A stretch of DNA of 11,099 nt from Ophioceras dolichostomum (GCA_003049485.1 PYST01000632.1:1-11099); one strand, 5' to 3'; counted from the stretch's first letter, positions 1 through 7,848 are shown. The notes: generated by a model from the sequence alone, not told the origin. Made by a program: numbers and translations.

Positions 1-592
1 GTCGCTAGCACGTCTTATACCCCTAGGGAGGTGGAAAGCGCTTGGCGGCGCTTTCAACAGACGTTAAAAATTCAACAACAACAACAACTCCGTCCTTGGG
101 GTTACACCACGTGCCGAAATGTGTCAGACCTTAAGGAAGAGGCACGATGAGACAACAGCACAAGCACTGTGCCAGAGCTGAGATTTCACTGCATTAAAAC
201 ACGAAAAGTCCGAGGCGATGCTGCTGAATGGGGTCTGATTGGACACGAATGGCAGGGCTGAAGACTAAAGGATGAGGTAGGCAAGCGGCAAGTGCTGCGC
301 CAAGCCCTCCAGTTTGGGGGCTCCAAAAGGACGGAGGGTAAGCTTAATTAATCAAAACATGCCTAAACAAAAGGGGATAACTTTCCCAGGCTCGCGATGA
401 TTCTCATAATTACCGTGCGCGCTCCCTCGCTTGCGGTCCTCGCAATATTCTCCCAGTAGTAGTACTATCTCGCCTGCCAGTCCTGACCACTTGTGCTTTA
501 GTTCTCTTCTTGTACTAGTTAATGATCGAGCAAAGGCCGCTTTGCGCCGATAGGAGACAGCGGCAGACTTGGGTTGCAGACCACGAGTAGAT
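1..592. other. intergenic / 5' flank of the lectin-like gene, no gene seen
   Basis: I see no supportable coding region here. The open frames, including one of about 100 codons on the minus strand, lack recognisable protein character. The stretch holds a short (CAA)5 run at 73-88 and a CACGTG palindrome (E-box type core) at 108-113. The downstream part up to 592 presumably contains the promoter and 5' leader of the gene that starts at 593. No convincing TATA box was found close to that ATG. The 3' end of an unseen neighbour could lie in the first few hundred bases. Confidence 0.5.
73..88. repeat. (CAA)5 microsatellite
   Basis: Five perfect CAA units followed by C. Such runs are common in leader and flanking DNA of fungal genes. 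No function is claimed. Confidence 0.85.
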
Positions 593-1983
593 ATGAGCCA
601 CAGCAACGACAATCTCGCCGCCACCCAAGAGCCGCAATGCCGCCAGTCCAACACGCAAGCTCAGGATGTGCCGGGCTTGGAACCCGTCCCAGTCGAGCAC
701 CTCAGCTCCCCCCACCATCCTAACACCGGGTATCTCCAAGCAACCCAAGGGCCGCCACTCGAGCATGATGCCGGGAAGCACTTCGTATCAGCGGGCTTCA
801 TACAGCCACCGGACACGGCTTACCACGCCGCCACCACGATCGACGCCTGTACAGCTGCTACTACTGTCGACGCCACGGCCCTCGCCAGACAGCAAAGACG
901 CCGACGCCTCCTCATGTTCGGCAGCGCCGCGCTGATCGCTATACTATCCGGGTTGATAGGGGGCATCGCGGGATGGCAGATCACCAGGGCCGCCGCCCCC
1001 GCAAATCTTCTAGCTCTCCCATCGACCAACTCGTCAACCAGTAGTAGTCCGGGCGATCCAACGAGTCATCCGGCGGTGTGCCCAGCGCCGCCGGCCGCCA
1101 CGTCGACGGCGGGGGCCTCGGCCCTTCTCCGACAGCCGGGCGCTTCCCTGGCTGCCACGGGGTACTGGTCCGGGCCTGAGTACGTCGTCCACCTGTTCTA
1201 CCAGGCCCCCGACGACTGGGTATGGCGGTCCATCTACGACTCGCGATACAAAGTCTGGCTGAAGCCGCAGCGGGTTACGACTCAGAAGCGGGTAGCGGGC
1301 ACCCCTCTTTCCGCATCCATACTAATAAACCCAGATAGCAAAGTGAGTGTGTTTCCAGCCCAGATCATAGCGGGGCCCAGAGAGGACACTGAAGAGGGAC
1401 TTACTTGCCTGACATGTGGCAAAACAACAAATAGAATTCCGGCCCAGACGTAATGCAGCTGTTTTATCTATCGAACACAGGTACGGTCCAAGGCAGGTCC
1501 TTGCGCGGCTCAGACGGGACAGGCGACGGCGTGGCCGACTCGGTGGAGGGGTTCCAGATGACGGTTGGGACGCCCGCGTCGTCTCGGCTCGCCTCGTTCT
1601 GGCCCGTGGTGGTGGGCCAGGTCCCCGACACGGCCCAGCTCTACGAGGCCCGCTACACATTCAACCTCTCCCGGTTGTGGGACGTTCGGACGCCGTCCAC
1701 AACCGGAGGCGGCGCCGTGAAGGCCGCCGCCCCACTCTCGCCGCTGCTGCTCCTCCCCTCCGTCCCGACGCACAAGCACGAGAACTACCGCGTCTTCCAC
1801 CGGAGCGCCACCGACCGCACCAAGCTGAGCGTCTACGAGCGGGCGGACCAGTCCATGTACGGCGACAACCCGCCCACGGCGTCCGTGTACGACCTCCCCT
1901 TTCCCGTCGCCTTTCGTGGAGGGAGCGGGGGTGGCAGCCTGGCTGGGTTCGCGTACGCGCGCGACGAGAACGTGATCTGTTGA
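593..1983 (+). CDS. single-pass membrane protein with fucose-specific-lectin-like beta-propeller domain
   Basis: Two exons, 593-1342 and 1459-1983, give 424 residues. The intron (1343-1458, 116 nt) has a GTGAGT donor, CTGAC branch point (1409-1413) and TGCAG acceptor; both ends are phase 0, so the frame continues. The ATG at 593 is the first in the frame; upstream the frame opens only with TTG. Residues 1-100 are polar and probably disordered, ending in a basic run (RQQRRRR). Residues 106-130 (LLMFGSAALIAILSGLIGG...) are one transmembrane helix, so the N terminus is likely cytosolic. A Ser/Thr/Pro linker follows. From about 185 the pattern fits fungal fucose-specific-lectin-like propellers: HLFYQAPDDWVW at 200-211, and LFYLSNTG right after the splice at 251-258. 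Related proteins usually have a further stretch after the point matching AGFAYARDEN, whereas this one stops five codons later at TGA. It may lack its last blade or have a frame break: another frame stays open to 2123. Ligand binding cannot be judged. The call is by pattern only; family recognition is moderate. Confidence 0.72.
1343..1458 (+). other. intron of lectin-like gene
   Basis: GTGAGT donor, CTGAC branch point about 45 nt before the acceptor, TGCAG acceptor. The competing acceptor ACAG ending at 1480 would put the second exon out of frame. The chosen acceptor also restores a typical lectin blade motif (SK followed by LFYLSNTG). Confidence 0.75.
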
Positions 1984-2875
1984 CTGAGATCCTGGTACAT
2001 AAGCTGAAGCTGGACAATTGGGTCTCTGGACTCGCCGCAAATATCATGAGCAGGTTCGAGCCGAAAATGACGGAGAGCCTCGGGCTCATCTTTCCCCACT
2101 TGATGGCGGCCCCATCGAGCTAGCTGTCAGGGCCATCATCCCCCTTTTTCCTGCACCCTCGATAGGTAGATATATAAGGTAGTCTCTCGGAACAGAGTCA
2201 GTATTATGAATCTATGCCTCCCGGGACCTCGGAGCCTGCGGACGGAGCTGTATCCAAGTTTTTTTTGGACAAATTTCGACCTGGATGTTAGAGAGCTGGG
2301 CGGTATGTGGCAAAACGGGATAGGGGCAGGGAACAGAGGACGGGGGGTCAACTTTGCATGCTTCGACCCCCAGATCTGCATCACTCAGGGCCGGGCCAGC
2401 TCCGCTGTTGTCGCAGTGTCACTGGAGTCCATAGAGGCCAGTACCCACCTGACTTGCCAGGGACTGTAAGCGGGAAAAAATTTGCTTTCTAACCAATCAC
2501 TCGAAATGCGACTTGCTCCCCACTTTGTGTACGAAGACTTCACGGTTGACAGTCGGGGGTCACGATCCAATGCTCACCCTTTGCGCGACTCTTGCCAAGA
2601 GACAATACTGTCAACAGCAGAATTAAAGCAAGACGACTCGGAATCTGGGAGAAAGAAAATGCAACGCTATTCCGATCTACGGCACCAATGATATTTCTCG
2701 ACGAGCTATCGAACATCCATCCCCTTCAACACCAGGTCGCATTCACCGCGGCTGTGGTTTGCTGAGGCCTAGCGCCAATACCAGCGATTCTTTGAGTCGC
2801 TGAAAAACAGCAACGGGCAATGTTAGCAAGGTGAACGGCCCCTCTTGGCCGGTGTCTTCTAGATAAAAGGGGAAC
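1984..2875. other. intergenic region between convergent genes, no gene seen
   Basis: This stretch lies between the 3' end of the lectin-like gene and the 3' end of the minus-strand small gene, so it should hold both terminators. A frame left open to 2123 beyond the lectin stop is the only part with some protein character (see the finding on the lectin C terminus). The 60 to 90 codon ORFs at 2136-2691 on both strands have no recognisable features. AT-rich TATATAAGG at about 2170 could be part of a 3' processing or promoter signal, but nothing starts convincingly after it. Confidence 0.5.
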
Positions 2876-3476
2876 CTACAAGCGTTCCTTAAGCGCATCA
2901 TCCACTTCCCTGACCAGAGTCTTCAAGATGCGCTTGGTCTTGGCCTCAATTGCTTCCTCGGAAGCGTCGAGAATCCAATGGATGGCGGTCGGCTCCACGT
3001 TCGCACCCTGCATCCCACTTGCTGCCTTCCGCCTGATCTCCTCAGCAACATGGCCAACGGTGACCTCCCGCTCATCCGCAAAGACGACGTACTACGTGGA
3101 TCCCGGCAGCATTTCCGCAACAGCACGTTGGATCCTTGTAAAGAACTTGCCGTTGGTGTCGGTCATAACCTCGGCGTACGCGAGAAAGGCCTCCTTACTG
3201 GGGTCGTTCGCGAAGCAAAGCTGGGCGTTGCGGCGGAGTTCCGCTACCGCTGGCCTAGCGATTTTCCGGTGGAACCTTTCGTCGTTCAGCTGTTCAGCAA
3301 CCATGGTCTGAAGATGAGCAGTGTTAATAGTTAGTAGGAAATGATTGTCGGAGAAGGGTCCGCGAAGAGGTACTAATCATGTATCGGCGAGGAGGACTGG
3401 GAGAAGCTGGTGACACCCGGGGTTAGGACAGAAGAAGACTCGAACGTACAGTATACTGATGACGGAACTCCTTCAT
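2876..3476 (-). CDS. small helix-rich protein of unknown function, with in-frame TAG or a cryptic second intron
   Basis: I do not recognise this protein. Exon 1 is 3476-3450 (MKEFRHQYT). The intron 3449-3308 (142 nt) has a GTACGT donor, perfect TACTAAC branch point (3336-3330) and TTCAG acceptor, and both ends are phase 0. Exon 2 starts at 3307 and encodes an Ala/Glu/Arg-rich, mostly helical chain (AVAELRRNAQLCF..., FFTRIQRAVAEML). After 80 residues an in-frame TAG occurs at 3094-3092. The same frame then stays open for 71 more codons of similar protein-like composition (VTVGHVAEEIRRKA, KTKRILKTLVREVDD) to a TAG at 2878-2876. Either the first TAG is a nonsense mutation (CAG or TGG to TAG fits RIP-type C-to-T change), or a 63-nt in-frame intron (3095-3033: GTAGTA donor, CTGAG, ATCAG acceptor) removes it and gives 131 residues. 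ATG 3476 is preferred over the in-frame ATG at 3653 because a TATA-like box lies between them and the context AACAATG is good. The chain resembles the products at 4542 and 5710. Confidence 0.55.
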
Positions 3477-3611
3477 TGTTAATTTGGTCAAACTTCTGTA
3501 TTCTGCTGAGTTCGGGTTGGAGTGGATAAGGCGGCGCAGGAGGAGGATACAGTCTGAAGAGTTGGAATATGAAAAGCTGAATCTGAAGGTGGGCTCGATG
3601 GCGAAACGGTG

Positions 3612-3623
3612 CCTCTTATATTC
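3612..3623 (-). promoter_or_regulatory. TATA-like box of the minus-strand small gene
   Basis: On the minus strand GAATATAAGAGG lies about 140 nt before the ATG at 3476. The leader between them is pyrimidine- and CA-rich, as in many fungal 5' UTRs. This position also argues against use of the in-frame ATG at 3653, which is upstream of the box. Confidence 0.5.
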
Positions 3624-4036
3624 ATGGCTCCTGTAGATGACCGTGATCAACATATATTATATGCCCTTTCCAAAGAAATTGTTCTTACGGTCTTGACGAA
3701 CAGCCACTCGGCACAACAGATAACTTGACACGGGTGAGGCACCACTGAGGCCTGGTCCTCTTGACGAGCTTCACCTGCCATAAGTCTCTGATCGAGTCAC
3801 CGCGCTTGATACATCGTCAACATTCCGTTGGCAGAGCCGAAGCCAGCCGTACAACCAACCGTTCCAAGTCACTTACATGAACGGGAGTCGTCATTCTGCA
3901 CTTTCGCACGGCGTCCCTTTAATTCAGCAATATCCACGCTCACCTACCTTCCGGCACGTGGATCCTGTGATTCCTCGTAGCAACATCAAGTCTCCCTTCT
4001 GCAACAGGAGACATGTGGCCGGGAATGGTAGCACCA

Positions 4037-4061
4037 GTGACGTTTGCTGCGTCCACGTCAC
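4037..4061. repeat. inverted repeat GTGACGT / ACGTCAC with 11-nt spacer
   Basis: Perfect 7-bp arms at 4037-4043 and 4055-4061. Each arm contains TGACGT/ACGTCA, the core seen in bZIP (CRE/ATF type) binding sites. It lies in the divergent promoter region about 480 nt before the ATG at 4542. A regulatory role is inference. Confidence 0.45.
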
Positions 4062-4425
4062 ACTTCCCTGTACTCGGTGGTGCCCCGTGGCCGGTGACCC
4101 AAGAGCGATGAGTGATAATCACGCTGAAAGTGATGCTCCTAAAACTGCTCCGGCATATCGCACTCTCTAAGCTGTTGTGAGTTGTCATGCACGTCTGCCT
4201 CGCTGTGAATGGAAATCGCTAATGCCTTTTGTAGTGACGGCCGGTTCTCGCTGACCGATGCCAGTCCACCAAAAGACCGAGAATGAAAAGCAGAGTCGAC
4301 TTCATTCTTGCTCTCGTTCATTCTCTGCTCCACCTTCAATCATTCCAGATATTGTGACTACTGCACGCTGTCTCCACCTCCTCCATCCTCGTCGCCTAGC
4401 TCTCTTGTCTGCAGAACCGAAGACA

Positions 4426-4433
4426 TATAAATA
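4426..4433 (+). promoter_or_regulatory. TATA box (TATAAATA) of the small gene at 4542
   Basis: TATAAATA lies 116 nt before the ATG at 4542. Downstream the leader has two near-copies of CTTRAGCACAAC (4457-4468 and 4479-4490) and a good AACA context before ATG. Confidence 0.6.
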
Positions 4434-4541
4434 AGCTACTCCAATTTGCCTAAGTACTTGAGCACAACCGTCCAGCTCCTTAAGCACAACAACAGATTGA
4501 ACTTGACGAGCACACCACGCCCCTCTAACACAACGGGAACA

Positions 4542-5046
4542 ATGTATCCAGCCCTGGACGATGTTAGTACACAACTCTTAGAGATCTTCCTCACCCTCTC
4601 AAAACTCCACCGTCTGCCAGTCGCCATCATCTCCCAGATCAGTCTTTCCCGGCTAACCCGAGCCATCGACAGGCTCAACTCAAACGGCTCTGCCGCGTCA
4701 TATCCCAGATAGCGGAGGCGCAGATCCGCGTCTGCCTCGACGAGTTGAACCATTCTTCCAGCACCTATTGGGAGAGACTCTCGAACCCCCTCTTCTTCGA
4801 CGGCCTCTTCGCGTACCTCGAAACGACCGTCGACAGGGCTTTGAAGCGGCCGTATGGCCTTCGAACAAAGACACTAGCACAATAGCGGGTGAGGTCCGTA
4901 CCGCCATCTTCAAAGCGATGAATGTCGCAGTAAAGGAGAAGATCGGGTGGGACATGAAGGAGACACTCGCCCCCATTGGCCCCGCCGTTACAAAAAACAT
5001 CAAAAACATACTGGATGGCCTGGCACGTAGCTTGCCGCCTGCGTAG
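4542..5046 (+). pseudogene. small helix-rich protein of unknown function, frame broken mid-gene
   Basis: I do not recognise this protein. Exon 1 is 4542-4562 (MYPALDD). An intron 4563-4672 (110 nt) is likely: GTTAGT donor, GGCTAACCC branch point about 16 nt before a CGACAG acceptor, phase 0 on both sides. Exon 2 reads AQLKRLCRVISQIAEAQIRV and on through FAYLETTVDRALKR until TAG at 4883-4885, giving 77 residues. A clearly protein-like stretch then continues in a different frame (TIAGEVRTAIFKAMNVAV, KNIKNILDGLARSL) to TAG at 5044-5046. The switch falls between about 4850 and 4885 and equals loss of one base or gain of two. I could not find a GT-AG intron that joins the two frames. So this is a decayed gene or a sequence error; if joined it would be about 130 residues. 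Without splicing, the first frame ends at 4712 after 56 residues, and that segment also looks moderately protein-like, so the intron is not certain. Confidence 0.5.
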
Positions 5047-5630
5047 AGGTAAATTGCACCTAATCAGTATTCCGATCAGCGGTGAGCCCCTGAAACTCAG
5101 ACAATGCGTCTTTGTACTCACTCACTCACCGTCCTGAACGGCCCCGGTCACGGGCAGATGTGCGGATCTTTGTCTGTCGAGCTATTCAGACTCACGCCGG
5201 AGCTGTAGGTTTCGGGGGATTTTGGCATGGATATTGGGCACAGCTTGCCTGATGGCAGGGAAATGGGACGTGGGCGCTCAGGCCCCAGGATTCGAATAAT
5301 CAATAGTGTTGACATTTCATAGCGTGGAGAAGAGCGTTGCATTTTTTCTTTTCTGAAGTTACCTCGCCCGACATTCACCGGTGTTTTGAGACGTACCGTT
5401 GAATCATCTTCGGTGAGCCTTCACTCAGTAAATCACTCAAACTCGTAAAATCACCAACTCCCCTGTGTCCTTTCGTAGCATATTTGCAGCTCACATCCGC
5501 TAACGGACCGGCCGAGGGTACCATAAATTGTTAGCACTTATCTCTGCGCCCGATCCTTAGCCACTTTTGCATCGCCCAAGTCTGCGTTCCCAAGGCCTCC
5601 GCCGTCCGCTACCACATAACCAGCTCCAGA

Positions 5631-5646
5631 GGTAGTGCACACTACC
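5631..5646. promoter_or_regulatory. perfect palindrome GGTAGTGCACACTACC before TATA-like box
   Basis: Seven-base arms (GGTAGTG / CACTACC) with a CA spacer, ending six nt before the TATA-like box of the 5710 gene. Position and symmetry suit a site for a dimeric transcription factor. No known factor is assigned. Confidence 0.45.
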
Positions 5647-5651
5647 TTACT

Positions 5652-5659
5652 TATATTTA
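5652..5659 (+). promoter_or_regulatory. TATA-like box (TATATTTA)
   Basis: It lies about 50 nt before the ATG at 5710. AT-rich surroundings are limited to this spot, which makes it the best candidate. Confidence 0.5.
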
Positions 5660-5709
5660 GAGCCAGTGCTGAGCATCAACCTCCACCTGTGGCCAACCCT
5701 GTAGTCACA

Positions 5710-6212
5710 ATGGCTATGGTATGTCAACGACCACCACGGATTCGCAGCCATCTGTTTTTTTCCTAGTCCGCAGCTAACCCACGCTTCCAACGGACTGCCT
5801 TCACCCGCAGGTAGACAGGTGCGACGAGGCTGCCTACCAGGCGATCACCTCCATGTCGGAGATGCACGTCCGCCAGGCGATTTGTCATCACCACGCCGAC
5901 AAGCCCCTCGAGCAACTCCTGTCCTTCATCGGTCGCCCAGGCCTCGGCCCTGACTTCACACAGAGGCTCCAGGTTATCATCAAAGCATTGATCGGCTTCA
6001 TGGGAGCGGACCTCGATAAGGAGCGTGTCACTGATGTGATTTGCGAGTTGTTTTACTATGCCATGTCGGAGGGCATGAAGGTCGACACGGCGGCGCACGG
6101 GACACACGCGAGGCTCTGTCACAACATCATCGAGACGGCTAAGCCTCGGATCCTGAGTTTCATCGGAGACATTAGGAGCAAGACTTATGCGGGGATACAT
6201 GTGGCTTGCTGA
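5710..6212 (+). CDS. small helix-rich protein of unknown function (intact member of the local trio)
   Basis: I do not recognise this protein. Exon 1 is 5710-5718 (MAM). The intron 5719-5810 (92 nt) has a GTATGT donor, poly-T tract, CTAAC branch point (5774-5778) and CCGCAG acceptor; both ends are phase 0. The nearer acceptors at 5766 and 5773 give the wrong frame or an early stop. Exon 2 (5811-6212) gives a total of 136 residues, with no signal peptide and no membrane helix. The chain looks mostly alpha-helical, with several short amphipathic segments (PDFTQRLQVIIKALIGFMG, ERVTDVICELFYYAM, NIIETAKPRILSFIGDI). It has five or six Cys and a His cluster (ICHHH), but no spacing I would call a metal site. 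Weak alignment and the same first-intron position link it to the genes at 2876-3476 and 4542-5046. This is the only one of the three with an uninterrupted frame, so it is the best query for database searches. The function is unknown. Confidence 0.68.
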
Positions 6213-6696
6213 GAGCCTTACCTGTCAGGGTCTTCCGAGCCCCATCATCACCTAGGCAGTAGTTAGTACTATTAAATGTTATGCTCAACAAGAGAGCGGA
6301 AGCGGATCGAGAACCCCCGCATGTCGCATGGAAAAAGGAGGCCGGATTTGATGACTTGTATATTGATCCCCAGGAAATTGCAGCACATACGACGCGGCCT
6401 TGGCGTCGGTAGTCGCCGTTGGAGAAGAGGCGTCTGCGTCAGATTGGTGTGGGAATGCCATGCCGGCATGTCGGGACTTCTGCCAAATCTGTCGACCCCG
6501 TGTATATCGAGTTATTAAAAGGCCACGAATAGCCTGAAATTGGCCAAGAGGCTCGCTCGGTCCCTCACGTTTCTTATATACCTTATGTACCTGCACCTTG
6601 GGGAACACAGAACAGCCCGAAAGATTCTACACGATGTGAGCCACCCAACCATCCATCGTCTAGAACTCTGGGCACACGAGTTTCACTTCCCCGAAA
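6213..6696. other. intergenic region, promoter of the sugar dehydrogenase gene
   Basis: About 480 nt with no supported gene; the 65 to 107 codon ORFs on both strands lack protein character. The downstream part contains a TATATA box and a leader of about 100 nt. Confidence 0.5.
6575..6580 (+). promoter_or_regulatory. TATA box (TATATA) of the sugar dehydrogenase gene
   Basis: TATATA in an otherwise GC-balanced stretch, about 117 nt before the first ATG at 6697. Confidence 0.5.
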
Positions 6697-7824
6697 ATGA
6701 TGCATCTCGGACTTTCTCTCACCTACGCCGCCCTGGCATTGCTAGCCGGCGGTGCTTTGGCTGTACCATCGCAGCAGCTAGAAGCCCGCCAGCAGCCGTG
6801 GAAGTCGACGGCCATCAGCGACCACACCGAGCCGTGGGCGTTCGCCTTCCTGCCCGACAACCGCATCCTCGTCACCGAGAGGCGCGGCAACCTGCGCATC
6901 GTCGACCCGGCCACCAAGTCCAAGGGCACAATCACGGGCGTGCCCACCGTCGCCTACGGCGGCCAGGGCGGCCTCCACGACGTCGCGTTGCACCCCAAGT
7001 ACGCTGAGAACAGTATCATCTACCTCAGCTACGCCGAGAGCGGCTCCGGCGGGGCGGGCGGCGCCGTCGCGCGGGCCAAGCTCACCCTAACGTCCAGCGG
7101 CGGCTCGCTGTCCGACCTCACCGTCATCTGGCGCCACTCTCAGCGGGCCTCGGGCGGACTCCAGTTCGCCTGCCGGCTGCTCTTCGGGCCGGACGGCTCC
7201 CTCTGGATCGCGTCCGGCGAGATCAACCAGATGACCCCCGCGCAGTCCATGACCAGCAACCTGGGCAAGATGATCCGGCTGTACGACAACGGCACGAGCT
7301 TTGCCGGCAACCCGTTCGCCAGCCAGGGCGCGGTCCAGTCGCAGATCTGGTCGCTGGGCCACCGCAACCCGCTCGGCATCGACTGGGACGCGCAGGGCCG
7401 GCTCTGGGAGGTCGAGATGGGGCCCATGGGCGGCGACGAGCTGAACCTGATCGAGTCCGGCGCCAACTATGGCTGGCCGCTCGTGTCGCAGGGCCGCCAC
7501 TACGACGGACGCACCATCCCCGCCCACAGCACGCGCCCCGACTTCAACCCGCCCAAGGCGTTCTGGGTGCCCGTGATCTCGCCCGCGGGCCTGATCATCT
7601 ACAAGGGCGACCTGTTCTCCAGCTGGAAGGGCAACGCCATCATCACGGGGCTCAGCTCGCAGTCGATCGTGCGCGTGACCATCGCCGCCGACAACTCGGC
7701 GAAGGAGGCCCAGCGCTGGTCGATGGGGAAGCGCATGCGCGGCATCCGCGAGGACAAGGAGGGCGCCATCTGGGTGATCGAGGATGGTCAGGGTGGCCGG
7801 CTGTTGAAGCTTACCCCGAACTAA
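6697..7824 (+). CDS. secreted PQQ-dependent sugar (aldose) dehydrogenase, glucose/sorbosone dehydrogenase family
   Basis: A single uninterrupted frame of 375 residues, with adjacent ATGs at 6697 and 6700. Residues 1-22 form a signal peptide (LSLTYAALALLAGGALA), followed by a possible short propeptide ending at EAR. The rest is the six-bladed propeller of the glucose/sorbosone dehydrogenase family, which oxidises aldoses to lactones with PQQ and calcium. Landmarks: EPWAFAFLPDNRILVTERRG near 45-64; GGLHDVALHPKY near 91-102; LLFGPDGSLWIASGE near 161-175; SLGHRNPLGIDWDAQGRLWE near 219-238 with Arg223-Asn224; GGDELNLIESGANYGWP at 245-261; and a C-terminal DGQGGRLLKL. The family's GGxHFGSR motif, whose His is the catalytic base, reads GGLQFACR at 153-160, so His is replaced by Gln156. 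Length and motifs resemble bacterial YliI-like aldose dehydrogenases more than the fungal AA12 pyranose dehydrogenase (which can also carry cytochrome and CBM1 domains), none of which is seen here. The lack of introns and high GC fit transfer from bacteria or a retained single-exon gene. PQQ binding looks possible; activity is doubtful. Confidence 0.9.
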   Translation: MMHLGLSLTYAALALLAGGALAVPSQQLEARQQPWKSTAISDHTEPWAFAFLPDNRILVTERRGNLRIVDPATKSKGTITGVPTVAYGGQGGLHDVALHPKYAENSIIYLSYAESGSGGAGGAVARAKLTLTSSGGSLSDLTVIWRHSQRASGGLQFACRLLFGPDGSLWIASGEINQMTPAQSMTSNLGKMIRLYDNGTSFAGNPFASQGAVQSQIWSLGHRNPLGIDWDAQGRLWEVEMGPMGGDELNLIESGANYGWPLVSQGRHYDGRTIPAHSTRPDFNPPKAFWVPVISPAGLIIYKGDLFSSWKGNAIITGLSSQSIVRVTIAADNSAKEAQRWSMGKRMRGIREDKEGAIWVIEDGQGGRLLKLTPN

Positions 7825-7848
7825 GTAAAACTTGTGTTGGCGAGAGAC

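Larger units (their letters stand above)
3477..4541. promoter_or_regulatory. divergent intergenic region shared by two small genes
   Basis: About 1.07 kb separates the divergent starts at 3476 (-) and 4542 (+), so it should carry both promoters. It holds TATA-like boxes at each end, a CACGTG core (3955-3960) and a perfect 7-bp inverted repeat with ACGTCA-type half sites (4037-4061). The ORFs of 66 to 97 codons inside it show no protein character and were not called. Confidence 0.5.
5047..5709. other. intergenic region, promoter of the small gene at 5710
   Basis: No gene is supported. A 76-codon minus-strand ORF at 5148-5378 has no recognisable features. The downstream end carries a 16-bp palindrome and a TATA-like box just before the gene at 5710. 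Confidence 0.5.

Noticed and set aside
1416..2123. 235-codon plus-strand frame overlapping the lectin-like second exon
   Set aside because: It is an Arg/Pro-rich shadow of the GC-rich lectin exon in another frame. Only its last part, beyond the lectin stop, was kept as a possible frame-break remnant.
3423..3653. 76-codon minus-strand ORF as a stand-alone gene
   Set aside because: Its 3' part contains exon 1 and the start of intron 1 of the small gene. The upstream part lies across a TATA-like box and looks like leader DNA.
3877..4170. 97-codon plus-strand ORF in the divergent intergenic region
   Set aside because: No coherent composition, domain or splice pattern; it overlaps likely promoter DNA.
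7087..7527. 146-codon minus-strand ORF
   Set aside because: Shadow frame opposite the GC-rich dehydrogenase gene.
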